From assembly GCF_018614615.1 (NCBI RefSeq), contig NZ_JAGGOK010000037.1, positions 1 to 64,000 on the forward strand: a DNA stretch of 64,000 nucleotides. Direction: 5' to 3'. The notes below the pieces were generated by a model. That model saw nothing but the letters and a program-made list of their open reading frames with translations, was not told where the DNA came from and searched no databases. A program made the translations under genes and the position numbers. This DNA comes from Streptomyces sp. ISL-100. GTDB lineage: Bacteria > Actinomycetota > Actinomycetes > Streptomycetales > Streptomycetaceae. Shown here piece after piece: positions 16,362 to 24,736 of this stretch; the stretch's first letter is position 1; each line of letters opens with the position of its first letter.

Positions 16362-17024
16362 TCAGCCCTCGTCGGAGGACTTCTTCAGGGCTTCCATCGC
16401 GCGCTTGGTCACTTCGTCGACCTTGCCCAGCGCGGAGATGGTGACCACCAGGCCCTGAGCCTTGTAGTGGTCGATGATCGGCTCGGTCTCGCTGTGGTAG
16501 ACCTCCAGCCGACGCCGCACCGTTTCCTCAGTGTCGTCGCCACGCTGGTAGAGCTCGCCGCCGCAGACATCGCAGACGCCGTCCTGCTCGGGCGGGCTGT
16601 ACGTCACGTGGAAGACGTGGCTCGAGTCGTTGCGGCAGGTACGGCGACCCGCGATCCGCTTGACGACCTCGTCCTCGGGGACTTCCAGGTCCAGCACGCC
16701 GTCCAGCTGCTGTCCCTCGGCCTTCAGCGACTCGTCGAGCGCCACGGCCTGCGAGACGTTCCGCGGGAAGCCGTCCAGCAGGAAGCCGCCCTTGGCGTCG
16801 TCCTGGGCCATGCGGTCCTTGGCCATCCCGATGGTGACCTCGTCCGGCACCAGGTTGCCGGCGTCCATGAACGCCTTCGCCTGCTTGCCAAGGGCAGTGC
16901 CCTGGCTGATGTTGGCGCGGAAGAGGTCGCCCGTTGAGATGTGCGGGATCGACAGGTTCTTGGCAAGGAAAGCGGCCTGCGTTCCCTTGCCGGCACCGGG
17001 CGGCCCGACGAGGACGATTCGCAT
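16362..17024 (-). CDS. adk: Adenylate kinase
   Basis: Equilibrates ATP + AMP with 2 ADP. It is 220 aa with P-loop VGPPGAGKGTQ at about residues 6-16, the AMP site STGDLFRANI, and the LLDGFPRNVSQA motif. The LID (about 125-165) keeps a zinc-type set CRNDSSHVF and CDVCGGEL. The start codon overlaps the secY stop by one base (TGATG), a sign of translational coupling. The longer open frame upstream runs into secY and is rejected. Confidence 0.98.
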   Translation of the reverse strand: MRIVLVGPPGAGKGTQAAFLAKNLSIPHISTGDLFRANISQGTALGKQAKAFMDAGNLVPDEVTIGMAKDRMAQDDAKGGFLLDGFPRNVSQAVALDESLKAEGQQLDGVLDLEVPEDEVVKRIAGRRTCRNDSSHVFHVTYSPPEQDGVCDVCGGELYQRGDDTEETVRRRLEVYHSETEPIIDHYKAQGLVVTISALGKVDEVTKRAMEALKKSSDEG

Positions 17025-18337
17025 CAGCGGAGGAACCCTTCGTAATTGCGCTGCTGGAGCTGACTCTCGATCTGCTTCACGGTCTCGAGACCCACACCCA
17101 CGATGATGAGGATGCTTGTTCCACCGAAGGGGAAGTCCGCGTTCGCGCCGAAGCCTGCCAACGCCATCGTCGGCACAAGAGCGATCAGACCCAGATACAG
17201 CGAGCCCGGCCAAGTGATCCGGTTGAGCACGTAGCTCAGGTACTCGGCAGTAGGCCGGCCTGCCCGGATACCCGGGATGAAGCCACCATACTTCTTCATG
17301 TTGTCGGCGACTTCCTCGGGGTTGAACGAAATCGCCACATAGAAGAAGGCGAAGAACACGATCAACAGGAAGTACGTGGCGATGTAGATGGGCTTGCCAT
17401 CCACGAAGTTCCCCTGAATCCACCTGCCCCAGCTGGAGTTTGCTCCGCCACCGCTGAACTGAACGATGAGCATGGGGATGTAGAGCAGCGACGACGCGAA
17501 GATGACCGGGATCACACCGGCCTGGTTCACCTTGAGCGGGATGTACGTGGACGTACCGCCGTAGGACTTGCGCCCGATCATGCGCTTCGCGTACTGCACG
17601 GGGATCCTGCGCTGCGCCTGCTCGACGAAGACCACAAGGCCGACCATGGCGAAGCCGACCAGGATCACGATGCCGAACTCAATCCAGCCGTTGGCCAGTT
17701 CTCCGGACTTCTTGATGGCCCACAGGGCGCCCGGGAAGCCGGCGGCGATCGAGATGAACATCAGGATCGACATGCCGTTGCCGATGCCGCGGTCGGTCAC
17801 GAGCTCACCGAGCCACATGACGGCCGCGGTGCCCGCGGTCATCGTGATGACCATCGTGATCGTCACGAAGATGGACTTGTCCGGGACGATCTGATCCGCG
17901 ACCTGACAGCCCTGGAAGATCGCGCCGTTACGGGCGGTGGCCACCAGGCCGGTGCCCTGCAGCACGGCCAGGGCGACCGTCAGATAACGCGTGTACTGCG
18001 TGATCTTGGCCGTACCGGACTGTCCCTCCTTCTTGAGGGCCTCCAGTCGCGGGATCACCACGGTCAGAAGTTGGAGGATGATGCTCGCCGTGATGTACGG
18101 CATGATGCCGAGCGCGAAGATCGTGATCTGCAGCAGAGCGCCACCGCTGAACAGGTTGACGAGCCCGAATAGCCCGCCCGTCTCTGCCGAGTCGACACAG
18201 ATCTGCACGTTCTTGTAGTTGACGCCGGGAACCGGAACGTGGGCCCCGAGCCGGTACAGCACGATGATGCCCAGTGTGAAGAGCAGCTTCTTGCGCAGGT
18301 CGGGCGTCTTGAACGCCCGGGCGAACGCGGTGAGCAC
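17024..18337 (-). CDS. secY: Protein translocase subunit SecY
   Basis: Channel of the Sec translocon in the cell membrane, working with SecE (53322-53609). It is 437 aa with ten hydrophobic segments. Conserved pieces are GGALLQITIFALGIMPYITA, the cytoplasmic loop around GIGNGMSI, and the C-terminal GTSILIIVGVGLETVKQ. The GTG start has GGAGG 4 nt upstream. It lies behind a strong hairpin after rplO, so secY-adk-map probably also has its own promoter. Confidence 0.98.
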   Translation of the reverse strand: MLTAFARAFKTPDLRKKLLFTLGIIVLYRLGAHVPVPGVNYKNVQICVDSAETGGLFGLVNLFSGGALLQITIFALGIMPYITASIILQLLTVVIPRLEALKKEGQSGTAKITQYTRYLTVALAVLQGTGLVATARNGAIFQGCQVADQIVPDKSIFVTITMVITMTAGTAAVMWLGELVTDRGIGNGMSILMFISIAAGFPGALWAIKKSGELANGWIEFGIVILVGFAMVGLVVFVEQAQRRIPVQYAKRMIGRKSYGGTSTYIPLKVNQAGVIPVIFASSLLYIPMLIVQFSGGGANSSWGRWIQGNFVDGKPIYIATYFLLIVFFAFFYVAISFNPEEVADNMKKYGGFIPGIRAGRPTAEYLSYVLNRITWPGSLYLGLIALVPTMALAGFGANADFPFGGTSILIIVGVGLETVKQIESQLQQRNYEGFLR

Positions 18338-18436
18338 GGTGCCTCCTGCGACCCCCGCGCTACTGCGTCAGAGGTGACGGTATTGAGGATCGACGAATCC
18401 GACGGAACAACGAATGCAACAAATAGCAGTCAAAAG

Positions 18437-18457
18437 CCGTGCGGACACACCGCACGG
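18437..18457 (-). other. Hairpin in the secY upstream region
   Basis: An 8-bp perfect inverted repeat (ccgtgcgg, acaca loop, ccgcacgg) sits about 100 bp upstream of the secY start. A TTGACT hexamer lies next to it on the minus strand, but no good -10 was found. Confidence 0.4.
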
Positions 18458-18511
18458 AAGTTAACGGTGCACGCCACCATACCGGCGACGATGCCCCCCT
18501 TGGAACGACCA

Positions 18512-18545
18512 ACCGGGGATGCCCCATATGTGAGGCATCCCCGGT
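18512..18545 (-). terminator. Strong hairpin between rplO and secY
   Basis: Perfect 12-bp arms (accggggatgcc, ggcatccccggt) enclose a 10-nt loop, 28 bp after the rplO stop. It likely reduces readthrough from the ribosomal genes into secY. Confidence 0.7.
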
Positions 18546-18572
18546 CGATGTTCAAGCCATCGGGCTCGTCTC

Positions 18573-19028
18573 TCAGACGAGCTCGGTGACGGTGCCGCCA
18601 GCGGCAGCGATCTTCTCCTTGGCGGAGGCGGAAACGGCGTCAACCGTAACCGTCAGCGCCACGGAGATCTCGCCGGCGCCGAGCACCTTGACGAGCTCAT
18701 TCTTACGAACCGCGCCCTTGGCGACCAGATCGGCCACCGTGACCTCTCCACCCTGCGGGTAGAGGTCGGCGAGCTTGTCCAGGTTCACGACCTGGTACTC
18801 GGTGCGGAACGGGTTCTTGAAGCCCTTGAGCTTCGGCAGACGCATGTGGAGGGGCATCTGCCCGCCCTCGAAGCGCTGCGGAACCTGGTAACGGGCCTTG
18901 GTGCCCTTGGTACCACGACCTGCGGTCTTACCCTTGGACGCCTCGCCACGACCCACACGGGTCTTGGCGGTCTTGGCGCCCGGGGCGGGCCGGAGGTTGT
19001 GGACCTTCAGCGGGTTGTTCTCCGCCAT
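18573..19028 (-). CDS. rplO: 50S ribosomal protein L15
   Basis: Large-subunit assembly protein, 151 aa from MAENNPLKVHNLRPAPGAKT. It has the Gly/Lys/Arg-rich N-terminal stretch (RVGRGEASKGKTAGRGTKG) and the conserved FEGGQMPLHMRLPKLKGF. Its start is just past the rpmD stop (1-base gap), so the two are tightly linked. Confidence 0.98.
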   Translation of the reverse strand: MAENNPLKVHNLRPAPGAKTAKTRVGRGEASKGKTAGRGTKGTKARYQVPQRFEGGQMPLHMRLPKLKGFKNPFRTEYQVVNLDKLADLYPQGGEVTVADLVAKGAVRKNELVKVLGAGEISVALTVTVDAVSASAKEKIAAAGGTVTELV

Positions 19029-19029
19029 G

Positions 19030-19212
19030 TCAGTCGACCTCCTCAACCGTCACGAGGTGGCGGACGGTGTGAACCATTCCGCGGAACTCGGGGCGGTCCT
19101 CCTTGACAACCACGTCGTTCAGGCGCTTGAGCCCGAGCGAACGCAGGGTGTCGCGGTGGTTCTGCTTGCTGCCGATGTACGACTTCGTCTGCGTGATCTG
19201 GAGACGGGCCAT
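19030..19212 (-). CDS. rpmD: 50S ribosomal protein L30
   Basis: A 60-aa protein starting MARLQITQTKSYIGSKQNHR, with SLGLKRLNDVVVKEDRPEFR. Its ATG overlaps the rpsE stop by one base (TAATG). Confidence 0.98.
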   Translation of the reverse strand: MARLQITQTKSYIGSKQNHRDTLRSLGLKRLNDVVVKEDRPEFRGMVHTVRHLVTVEEVD

Positions 19213-19817
19213 TACGCACCCGCTCCCGCAGCACGAGCACGGAGCAGGGCCGCGGGGGCCACGTCCTCGAGGGGCAGACCACGGCGAGCCGCGATCTCCT
19301 CGGGACGCTGCAGACCCTTGAGGGCCGTCACAGTCGCGTGCACGATGTTGATCGGGTTCGACGAGCCGAGCGACTTCGACAGGATGTCGTGAACGCCGGC
19401 GCACTCGAGTACGGCACGCACCGGGCCACCGGCGATAACGCCGGTACCGGGGGAAGCCGGCTTGAGCAGGACGACGCCCGCAGCCTTCTCGCCCTGAATC
19501 GGGTGAGGGATGGTGCCCTGGATGCGCGGAACCTTGAAGAAGCTCTTCTTGGCCTCTTCAACGCCCTTGGCAATGGCCGCGGGAACTTCCTTGGCCTTGC
19601 CGTAACCGACGCCTACAGTGCCGTCACCGTCGCCCACCACGACCAGCGCGGTGAAGCTGAAGCGGCGACCACCCTTGACAACCTTGGCAACGCGGTTGAT
19701 CGCGACAACGCGCTCAACGTAAGCGGTCTTCTCGGCGGCAGCGCCACCGTCGCGACCCTTCCGGTCCCGCCGCTCGCCGCCACCGGCACCGCTTCCGCGG
19801 CGCTGGGGTCCAGCCAT
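19212..19817 (-). CDS. rpsE: 30S ribosomal protein S5
   Basis: Decoding-fidelity protein of the small subunit, 201 aa. An Arg/Gly-rich N-terminal extension (~28 aa) precedes the core ERVVAINRVAKVVKGGRRFS. The conserved VGYGKAKEVPAAI and GSSNPINIVHATVTALK are present. A 46-bp gap separates it from rplR. Confidence 0.98.
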   Translation of the reverse strand: MAGPQRRGSGAGGGERRDRKGRDGGAAAEKTAYVERVVAINRVAKVVKGGRRFSFTALVVVGDGDGTVGVGYGKAKEVPAAIAKGVEEAKKSFFKVPRIQGTIPHPIQGEKAAGVVLLKPASPGTGVIAGGPVRAVLECAGVHDILSKSLGSSNPINIVHATVTALKGLQRPEEIAARRGLPLEDVAPAALLRARAAGAGA

Positions 19818-19863
19818 TGGATTTACCTCTCTCTGTTACGTCCGTTAGTCCCGGAACCGGGGC

Positions 19864-20247
19864 TTAGAACTTCAGCCCGGCTTCGCGGGCGGCGTCAGCC
19901 AGAGCGGCAATGCGCCCGGCGTACCTGTTGCCACCACGGTCGAACACGACGGCCTCGACGCCGGCAGCCTTCGCGCGCTCAGCAACGAGCGCACCAACCT
20001 GCTGGGCCTGGGCGCTCTTGTCGCCCTCGCCGCTACGGATCGAGGTGTCCAGGGTCGACGCCGAAGCGAGCGTGTGGCCCGCGATGTCGTCGATGACCTG
20101 CGCGACAATGTTGCGGTTGGAACGCGTCACGACCAGGCGCGGACGCTCCGGCGTACCGGAGACGTGCTTGCGAACCCGGATGTGGCGGCGCTTGATGGCA
20201 GCGCGCTTGTACGCGTCACCCTTGGCGATCTTTACACCGTATGCCAT
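19864..20247 (-). CDS. rplR: 50S ribosomal protein L18
   Basis: 5S rRNA-binding protein of 127 aa. It has RHIRVRKHVSGTPERPRLVV and the C-terminal VVFDRGGNRYAGRIAALADA. It starts 3 bp after the rplF stop. Confidence 0.98.
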   Translation of the reverse strand: MAYGVKIAKGDAYKRAAIKRRHIRVRKHVSGTPERPRLVVTRSNRNIVAQVIDDIAGHTLASASTLDTSIRSGEGDKSAQAQQVGALVAERAKAAGVEAVVFDRGGNRYAGRIAALADAAREAGLKF

Positions 20248-20250
20248 GGC

Positions 20251-20790
20251 TTACTTACCCGCCTTTCCAACCTTGCGGCGGATAACCTCGCCGGCGTACT
20301 TGACGCCCTTGGCCTTGTACGGGTCGGGCTTCCGCAGCTTGCGGATGTTAGCGGCGACCTCGCCGACCTTCTGCTTGTCGATGCCCTCGACGCTGAGCTT
20401 CGTGGGCGACTCGACCTTGAAGGTGATGCCCTCGGGGGCCTCAACGACGATCGGGTGGCTGTAGCCCAGGGCGAACTCCAGGTTGGAGCCCTTCGCCTGG
20501 ACGCGGTAACCGACACCGCTGATCTCGAGCGCCTTGGTGTAACCCGTGGTCACGCCGGTGATCATGTTCGCCACCAGCGTGCGGGACAGGCCGTGGAGGG
20601 CCTTGTTCTGACGCTCGTCGTTGGGGCGCAGCACCGCAAGGGTGCCGTCCTCGCCCTTGGTGACCTCGATCGGCGCGGCAACGGTGTGCGAGAGGGAACC
20701 CTTGGGGCCCTTCACCGCGACCGTGCGGCCATCGATGGTGACGTCCACACCGGCGGGAACCTGGATGGGGAGCTTGCCGATTCGCGACAT
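20251..20790 (-). CDS. rplF: 50S ribosomal protein L6
   Basis: Protein of 179 aa near the factor-binding site. MSRIGKLPIQVPAGVDVTID is typical and the C-terminal KLRKPDPYKAKGVKYAGEVI is the family signature. Confidence 0.98.
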   Translation of the reverse strand: MSRIGKLPIQVPAGVDVTIDGRTVAVKGPKGSLSHTVAAPIEVTKGEDGTLAVLRPNDERQNKALHGLSRTLVANMITGVTTGYTKALEISGVGYRVQAKGSNLEFALGYSHPIVVEAPEGITFKVESPTKLSVEGIDKQKVGEVAANIRKLRKPDPYKAKGVKYAGEVIRRKVGKAGK

Positions 20791-20811
20791 TAGCTTTTCC
20801 TCCGTTCCCGA

Positions 20812-21210
20812 CTACCAGACGTAGGCGAGGACTTCCCCACCTACGCCCTTCTTGCCTGCCTGCTGGCCGGTCAGGAGACCGTGGGACGTGGAGATGATCG
20901 CCACGCCCAGGCCGCCGAGGACCTTCGGCAGGTTGGTGGACTTCGCGTAAACGCGCAGACCCGGCTTCGAGATCCGCTTGATGCCCGCAATGGAGCGCTC
21001 ACGGTTCGGGCCGAACTTCAGCTCGAGGACGAGGGACTTGCCAACTTCGGCGTCCTCGACCTTCCAGCCAGTGATGAAGCCCTCCTGCTGGAGGATCTCC
21101 GCGATGTGCGACTTGATCTTGCTGTGCGGCATAGCCACGGTGTCGTGGTACGCCGAGTTCGCGTTACGCAGACGAGTCAGCATGTCCGCGATCGGATCAG
21201 TCATGGTCAT
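20812..21210 (-). CDS. rpsH: 30S ribosomal protein S8
   Basis: 16S rRNA-binding assembly protein, 132 aa, MTMTDPIADMLTRLRNANSA to ISTSHGLLTGQQAGKKGVGG and the end. In E. coli S8 represses the spc operon. The ATG at 21208-21210 has GAAGG upstream; the frame is open above it but without similarity. It is preceded by an unusual 210-bp gap after rpsZ. Confidence 0.98.
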   Translation of the reverse strand: MTMTDPIADMLTRLRNANSAYHDTVAMPHSKIKSHIAEILQQEGFITGWKVEDAEVGKSLVLELKFGPNRERSIAGIKRISKPGLRVYAKSTNLPKVLGGLGVAIISTSHGLLTGQQAGKKGVGGEVLAYVW

Positions 21211-21420
21211 GAATTGGCCTTCGGCCTCTCTCGCCGGGGTTTCCTGTATGCGCCATCCCTCTCCCCACTCAGTGGCGGGACGGGTGCGGTGCGGGGACCT
21301 ACGGCGTAGTAAGTCGGTCAGGGCGGCAGGCGCCCAACCCCGCAAGCCTACGGCATGCGGTGTCGGGCTCCTGCCGACCAGATACTTACCGAGAGCCTCT
21401 GGAGTACGGGAAGTCCCGTA
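21211..21420 (-). other. Gap between rpsZ and rpsH inside the operon
   Basis: This 210-bp intra-operon gap has no gene. An inverted repeat of 9-bp arms (agtacggga, tcccgtact; 21403-21422) overlaps the rpsZ stop codon. The rest shows no recognised promoter. Confidence 0.55.
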
Positions 21421-21606
21421 CTACCAGGAGCTCTTGGTCACGCCCGGCAGCTCGCCACGGTGAGCCATCTCACGAAGGCACACGCGGCACAGGCCGAACT
21501 TGCGGTAGACGGAGTGCGGCCGGCCGCAGCGCTGGCAACGCGTGTACGCGCGCACAGCGAACTTCGGCTTGCGGGCCGCCTTAGCGATCAGGGCCTTCTT
21601 CGCCAC
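21421..21606 (-). CDS. rpsZ: 30S ribosomal protein S14, zinc-binding type Z
   Basis: A 61-aa protein with the zinc ligands CQRCGRPHSVY and CRVCLREMAHRGELPG. This is the C+ form expected in the housekeeping operon; a zinc-free S14 paralogue usually lies elsewhere in Streptomyces. It starts 2 bp after the rplE stop. Confidence 0.98.
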   Translation of the reverse strand: MAKKALIAKAARKPKFAVRAYTRCQRCGRPHSVYRKFGLCRVCLREMAHRGELPGVTKSSW

Positions 21607-21608
21607 GG

Positions 21609-22166
21609 TCAGTTCTCCTTGAACGGGAAGCCGAGGTGACGAAGGAGGGCACGACCCTCGTCGTCGTTGGTCGCCGTGGTGACCACGGTGATGTCCATGC
21701 CCCGGACCCGGTCGATCTTGTCCTGGTCGATCTCGTGGAACATGACCTGCTCCGTGAGACCGAAGGTGTAGTTGCCACGGCCGTCGAACTGCTTCGGCGA
21801 CAGACCACGGAAGTCACGGATACGCGGCAGCGCGAGCGACAGCGTACGGTCCAGGAACTCCCACATGCGGTCACCACGGAGGGTGACGTGGCAGCCGATC
21901 GGCTGACCCTCGCGCAGCTTGAACTGCGCGATGGACTTCCGGGCCTTGGTGACGGCCGGCTTCTGGCCCGTGATCGTGGTGAGGTCGCGAATGGCGCCAT
22001 CGATCAGCTTGGAGTCGCGGGCGGCGTCGCCCACACCCATGTTGACCACGATCTTGACGAGACCGGGGATCTGCATGACGTTCTCGTACGAGAACTCTTC
22101 ACGCAGCTTGCCCGCGATCTCCTCGCGGTAGCGCAGCTTGAGGCGCGGTGCGGTGGTGGTAGTCAT
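21609..22166 (-). CDS. rplE: 50S ribosomal protein L5
   Basis: 5S rRNA-binding protein of 185 aa, with QIPGLVKIVVNMGVGDAARD and RDFRGLSPKQFDGRGNYTFG. Its ATG overlaps the rplX stop by one base. Confidence 0.98.
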   Translation of the reverse strand: MTTTTAPRLKLRYREEIAGKLREEFSYENVMQIPGLVKIVVNMGVGDAARDSKLIDGAIRDLTTITGQKPAVTKARKSIAQFKLREGQPIGCHVTLRGDRMWEFLDRTLSLALPRIRDFRGLSPKQFDGRGNYTFGLTEQVMFHEIDQDKIDRVRGMDITVVTTATNDDEGRALLRHLGFPFKEN

Positions 22167-22489
22167 CAGATGTCCTCACCGGTCCGCTTGGCAACGCGGA
22201 TCTTGTTGCCCTCGTCGTCAAAGCGGTAGCCGACGCGGGTAACGACCTTCTTGCCGTCCTTCTCCACAACCAGCTGAACGTTGCTGACGTGGATCAGGGC
22301 CTCAGTCGTCACAATGCCACCGGTCTGCGAACCGCGAGCGGTCTGACCGGCCTTGGTGTGCTTCTTGACCCGGTTGACACCCTCGACCAGGACACGGTTC
22401 TCGCGGGGCACGGCCAGAATGACCTTGCCCTGCTTGCCCTTGTCCTTACCGGTGATGACCTGAACCAGGTCGCCCTTCTTGATCTTCAT
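22166..22489 (-). CDS. rplX: 50S ribosomal protein L24
   Basis: Assembly initiator of 107 aa. It begins MKIKKGDLVQVITGKDKGKQ, a KOW motif, and has VLVEGVNRVKKHTK. It starts 2 bp after the rplN stop. Confidence 0.98.
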   Translation of the reverse strand: MKIKKGDLVQVITGKDKGKQGKVILAVPRENRVLVEGVNRVKKHTKAGQTARGSQTGGIVTTEALIHVSNVQLVVEKDGKKVVTRVGYRFDDEGNKIRVAKRTGEDI

Positions 22490-22491
22490 GC

Positions 22492-22860
22492 TTACAGCAC
22501 CTCCGGCGCGAGCGAGATGATCTTCATGAACTTCTTCTCGCGCAGCTCACGGCCCACCGGGCCGAAGATACGGGTGCCACGAGGGTCGCCGTCGTTCTTG
22601 AGAATGACAGCGGCGTTCTCGTCGAAGCGGATGTACGAGCCGTCCTGGCGGCGGCGCTCCTTGACGGTGCGAACGATGACCGCCTTGACGACGTCACCCT
22701 TCTTCACGTTGCCACCGGGGATCGCGTCCTTGACGGTGGCGACGATGACGTCGCCGATGCCCGCGTAGCGGCGACCCGAGCCACCGAGAACACGGATGGT
22801 GAGAATTTCCTTCGCACCCGTGTTGTCGGCGACACGCAGTCGCGACTCCTGCTGGATCAC
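22492..22860 (-). CDS. rplN: 50S ribosomal protein L14
   Basis: Intersubunit-bridge protein of 122 aa, MIQQESRLRVADNTGAKEIL and GTRIFGPVGRELREKKFMKI. A strong hairpin lies in the 97-bp gap upstream. Confidence 0.98.
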   Translation of the reverse strand: MIQQESRLRVADNTGAKEILTIRVLGGSGRRYAGIGDVIVATVKDAIPGGNVKKGDVVKAVIVRTVKERRRQDGSYIRFDENAAVILKNDGDPRGTRIFGPVGRELREKKFMKIISLAPEVL

Positions 22861-22888
22861 GTCTATCTCCTGATCGTCTGCCGGTTCC

Positions 22889-22916
22889 CGGCAGGGGCAC
22901 CGAAGTGCCCCTGCCG
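22889..22916 (-). terminator. Strong intra-operon hairpin between rpsQ and rplN
   Basis: A perfect 12-bp stem (cggcaggggcac, gtgcccctgccg) with a CGAA tetraloop lies in the gap. There is no T-run. It is placed mid-operon, so attenuation or RNA processing is more likely than full termination. Confidence 0.6.
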
Positions 22917-22957
22917 AGCCTGGCGGAACTGCCTAGTGGGGAGAATCCCGCTAGGAA

Positions 22958-23242
22958 TTACTTGGCCTTCTCGAGGATCTCGACGATGCGCCAGCGCTTG
23001 CTTGCCGACAGCGGACGCGTCTCCATGATGAGGACGCGGTCGCCGACGCCTGCGGCGTTGGACTCGTCGTGAGCCTTGAGCTTGTTCGTACGGCGGATGA
23101 CCTTGCCGTACAGGGCGTGCTTGACGCGGTCCTCGACAGCGACGACGACAGTCTTGTCCATCTTGTCGCTGACGACGAGACCCTCACGGGTCTTGCGGAA
23201 ACCGCGCTGCTCAGTCGTCTCAGTCACATTCTTCTCGCTCAT
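22958..23242 (-). CDS. rpsQ: 30S ribosomal protein S17
   Basis: OB-fold 16S rRNA-binding protein of 94 aa. It has QRGFRKTREGLVVSDKMDKT and LIMETRPLSASKRWRIVEIL. Its ATG overlaps the rpmC stop by one base. Confidence 0.98.
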   Translation of the reverse strand: MSEKNVTETTEQRGFRKTREGLVVSDKMDKTVVVAVEDRVKHALYGKVIRRTNKLKAHDESNAAGVGDRVLIMETRPLSASKRWRIVEILEKAK

Positions 23243-23466
23243 CAGGCGCTCTCCACCGTCTCGATGCCCAGCTCGCGCTCGCGCATCAGGGTGTAGATCC
23301 GGGCGATGTCCTTACGGACGGACTTGAGCCGGCCGTGGTTCTCGAGCTGTCCGGTCGCCGCCTGGAAGCGGAGGTTGAACAGTTCTTCCTTGGCCTCACG
23401 GAGCTTCGCGACGAGGTCCTCGTCGTTGAGCTCGCGCAGCTCGGTCGCCTTGATACCGGCCGCCAT
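23242..23466 (-). CDS. rpmC: 50S ribosomal protein L29
   Basis: Exit-tunnel protein of 74 aa, MAAGIKATELRELNDEDLVA and FQAATGQLENHGRLKSVRKD. The ATG overlaps the rplP stop (TGATG). A GTG one codon earlier is possible but less likely. Confidence 0.97.
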   Translation of the reverse strand: MAAGIKATELRELNDEDLVAKLREAKEELFNLRFQAATGQLENHGRLKSVRKDIARIYTLMRERELGIETVESA

Positions 23467-23885
23467 CACGACTCACCTGCCTCGCGCCGAACAATCCGGC
23501 ACTTCATCGGAAGCTTGTGAGCAGCGCGGGTGAGCGCCTCACGAGCAATCTTCTCGTTCGGGTAGGACAGCTCGAACATGACCCGACCCGGGTGCACGTT
23601 CGCGATCCACCACTCCGGAGAACCCTTACCGGAACCCATGCGGGTCTCGGCAGGCTTCTTCGTGAGCGGGCGGTCCGGGTAGATGTTGATCCAGACCTTG
23701 CCGCCACGCTTGATGTGGCGGGTCATCGCGATACGAGCAGCCTCGATCTGGCGGTTCGTCACGTACGCCGGGGTCAGCGCCTGGATGCCGTACTCGCCGA
23801 ATGCGACCTCAGTGCCACCCTTCGCCATACCGCGGCGCTTGGGGTGGTGCTGCTTGCGGTGCTTGACCCTACGAGGGATCAGCAT
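23466..23885 (-). CDS. rplP: 50S ribosomal protein L16
   Basis: Protein of 139 aa near the peptidyl-transferase centre, with MLIPRRVKHRKQHHPKRRGM and KPAETRMGSGKGSPEWWIAN. It starts 5 bp after the rpsC stop. Confidence 0.98.
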   Translation of the reverse strand: MLIPRRVKHRKQHHPKRRGMAKGGTEVAFGEYGIQALTPAYVTNRQIEAARIAMTRHIKRGGKVWINIYPDRPLTKKPAETRMGSGKGSPEWWIANVHPGRVMFELSYPNEKIAREALTRAAHKLPMKCRIVRREAGES

Positions 23886-23890
23886 TTCGG

Positions 23891-24736
23891 TCAGGCCTCC
23901 GTTCCGGTGCTCTCAGCCGGAGCAGAGGTGGCGGGAGCGTCGGCCTTGGGGGCCTCTGCTGCCGGTGCACCCTGCTGCGGCTTGCGGCCGCGGCCGCCAC
24001 GCTCGCCACCACGACCACCACGGCCACCGGCCGGACGGTCGGCCGGGCCGCCACCACGGGCCGGGCGGTTACCCGCACGGGCCGCGGCGTTCTCGGCACG
24101 GACCTCGGCGATGTTCTTGACGTCGCCCTTGTAGATCCAGACCTTCACGCCGATACGGCCGAAGGTGGTCTTGGCCTCGAAGAAGCCGTAGTCCACGTTC
24201 GCGCGCAGCGTGTGCAGCGGCACACGACCCTCGCGGTAGAACTCGGACCGGGACATCTCGGCGCCGCCGAGACGGCCACCACACTGGATCTTGATGCCCT
24301 TGGCGCCGGCCTTCATCGTGCCCTGCATGCTCTTACGCATGGCGCGACGGAAGGAGACGCGGGAGGAGAGCTGCTCGGCAACGGCCTGAGCAACCAGCTG
24401 AGCGTCCATCTCGGGGTTCTTGACCTCGAGGATGTTCAGCTGCACCTGCTTGCCCGTGAGCTTCTCGAGGTCACCGCGGATGCGGTCGGCCTCGGCGCCA
24501 CGGCGGCCGATGACGATGCCCGGACGAGCGGTGTGGATGTCCACACGCACGCGGTCACGGGTGCGCTCGATCTCAACCTTCGAGATGCCGGCGCGCTCCA
24601 TGCCGGACGTCATCATCCTGCGGATGGCGACGTCTTCCTTGACGTAGTCCTTGTACAGCTTGTCGGCGTACCAACGGGACTTGAAGTCCGTGGTGATGCC
24701 GAGCCGGAACCCGTGCGGGTTTACCTTCTGGCCCAT
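23891..24736 (-). CDS. rpsC: 30S ribosomal protein S3
   Basis: mRNA-entry protein with a KH domain (VIGRRGAEADRIRGDLEKLT). At 281 aa it is ~50 longer than E. coli S3. The extra C-terminal ~65 residues are rich in Gly, Arg, Ala and Pro (RGGGPADRPAGGRGGRGGER) and are probably disordered, as in other Streptomyces. Its start overlaps the rplV stop (TAATG). Confidence 0.98.
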   Translation of the reverse strand: MGQKVNPHGFRLGITTDFKSRWYADKLYKDYVKEDVAIRRMMTSGMERAGISKVEIERTRDRVRVDIHTARPGIVIGRRGAEADRIRGDLEKLTGKQVQLNILEVKNPEMDAQLVAQAVAEQLSSRVSFRRAMRKSMQGTMKAGAKGIKIQCGGRLGGAEMSRSEFYREGRVPLHTLRANVDYGFFEAKTTFGRIGVKVWIYKGDVKNIAEVRAENAAARAGNRPARGGGPADRPAGGRGGRGGERGGRGRKPQQGAPAAEAPKADAPATSAPAESTGTEA

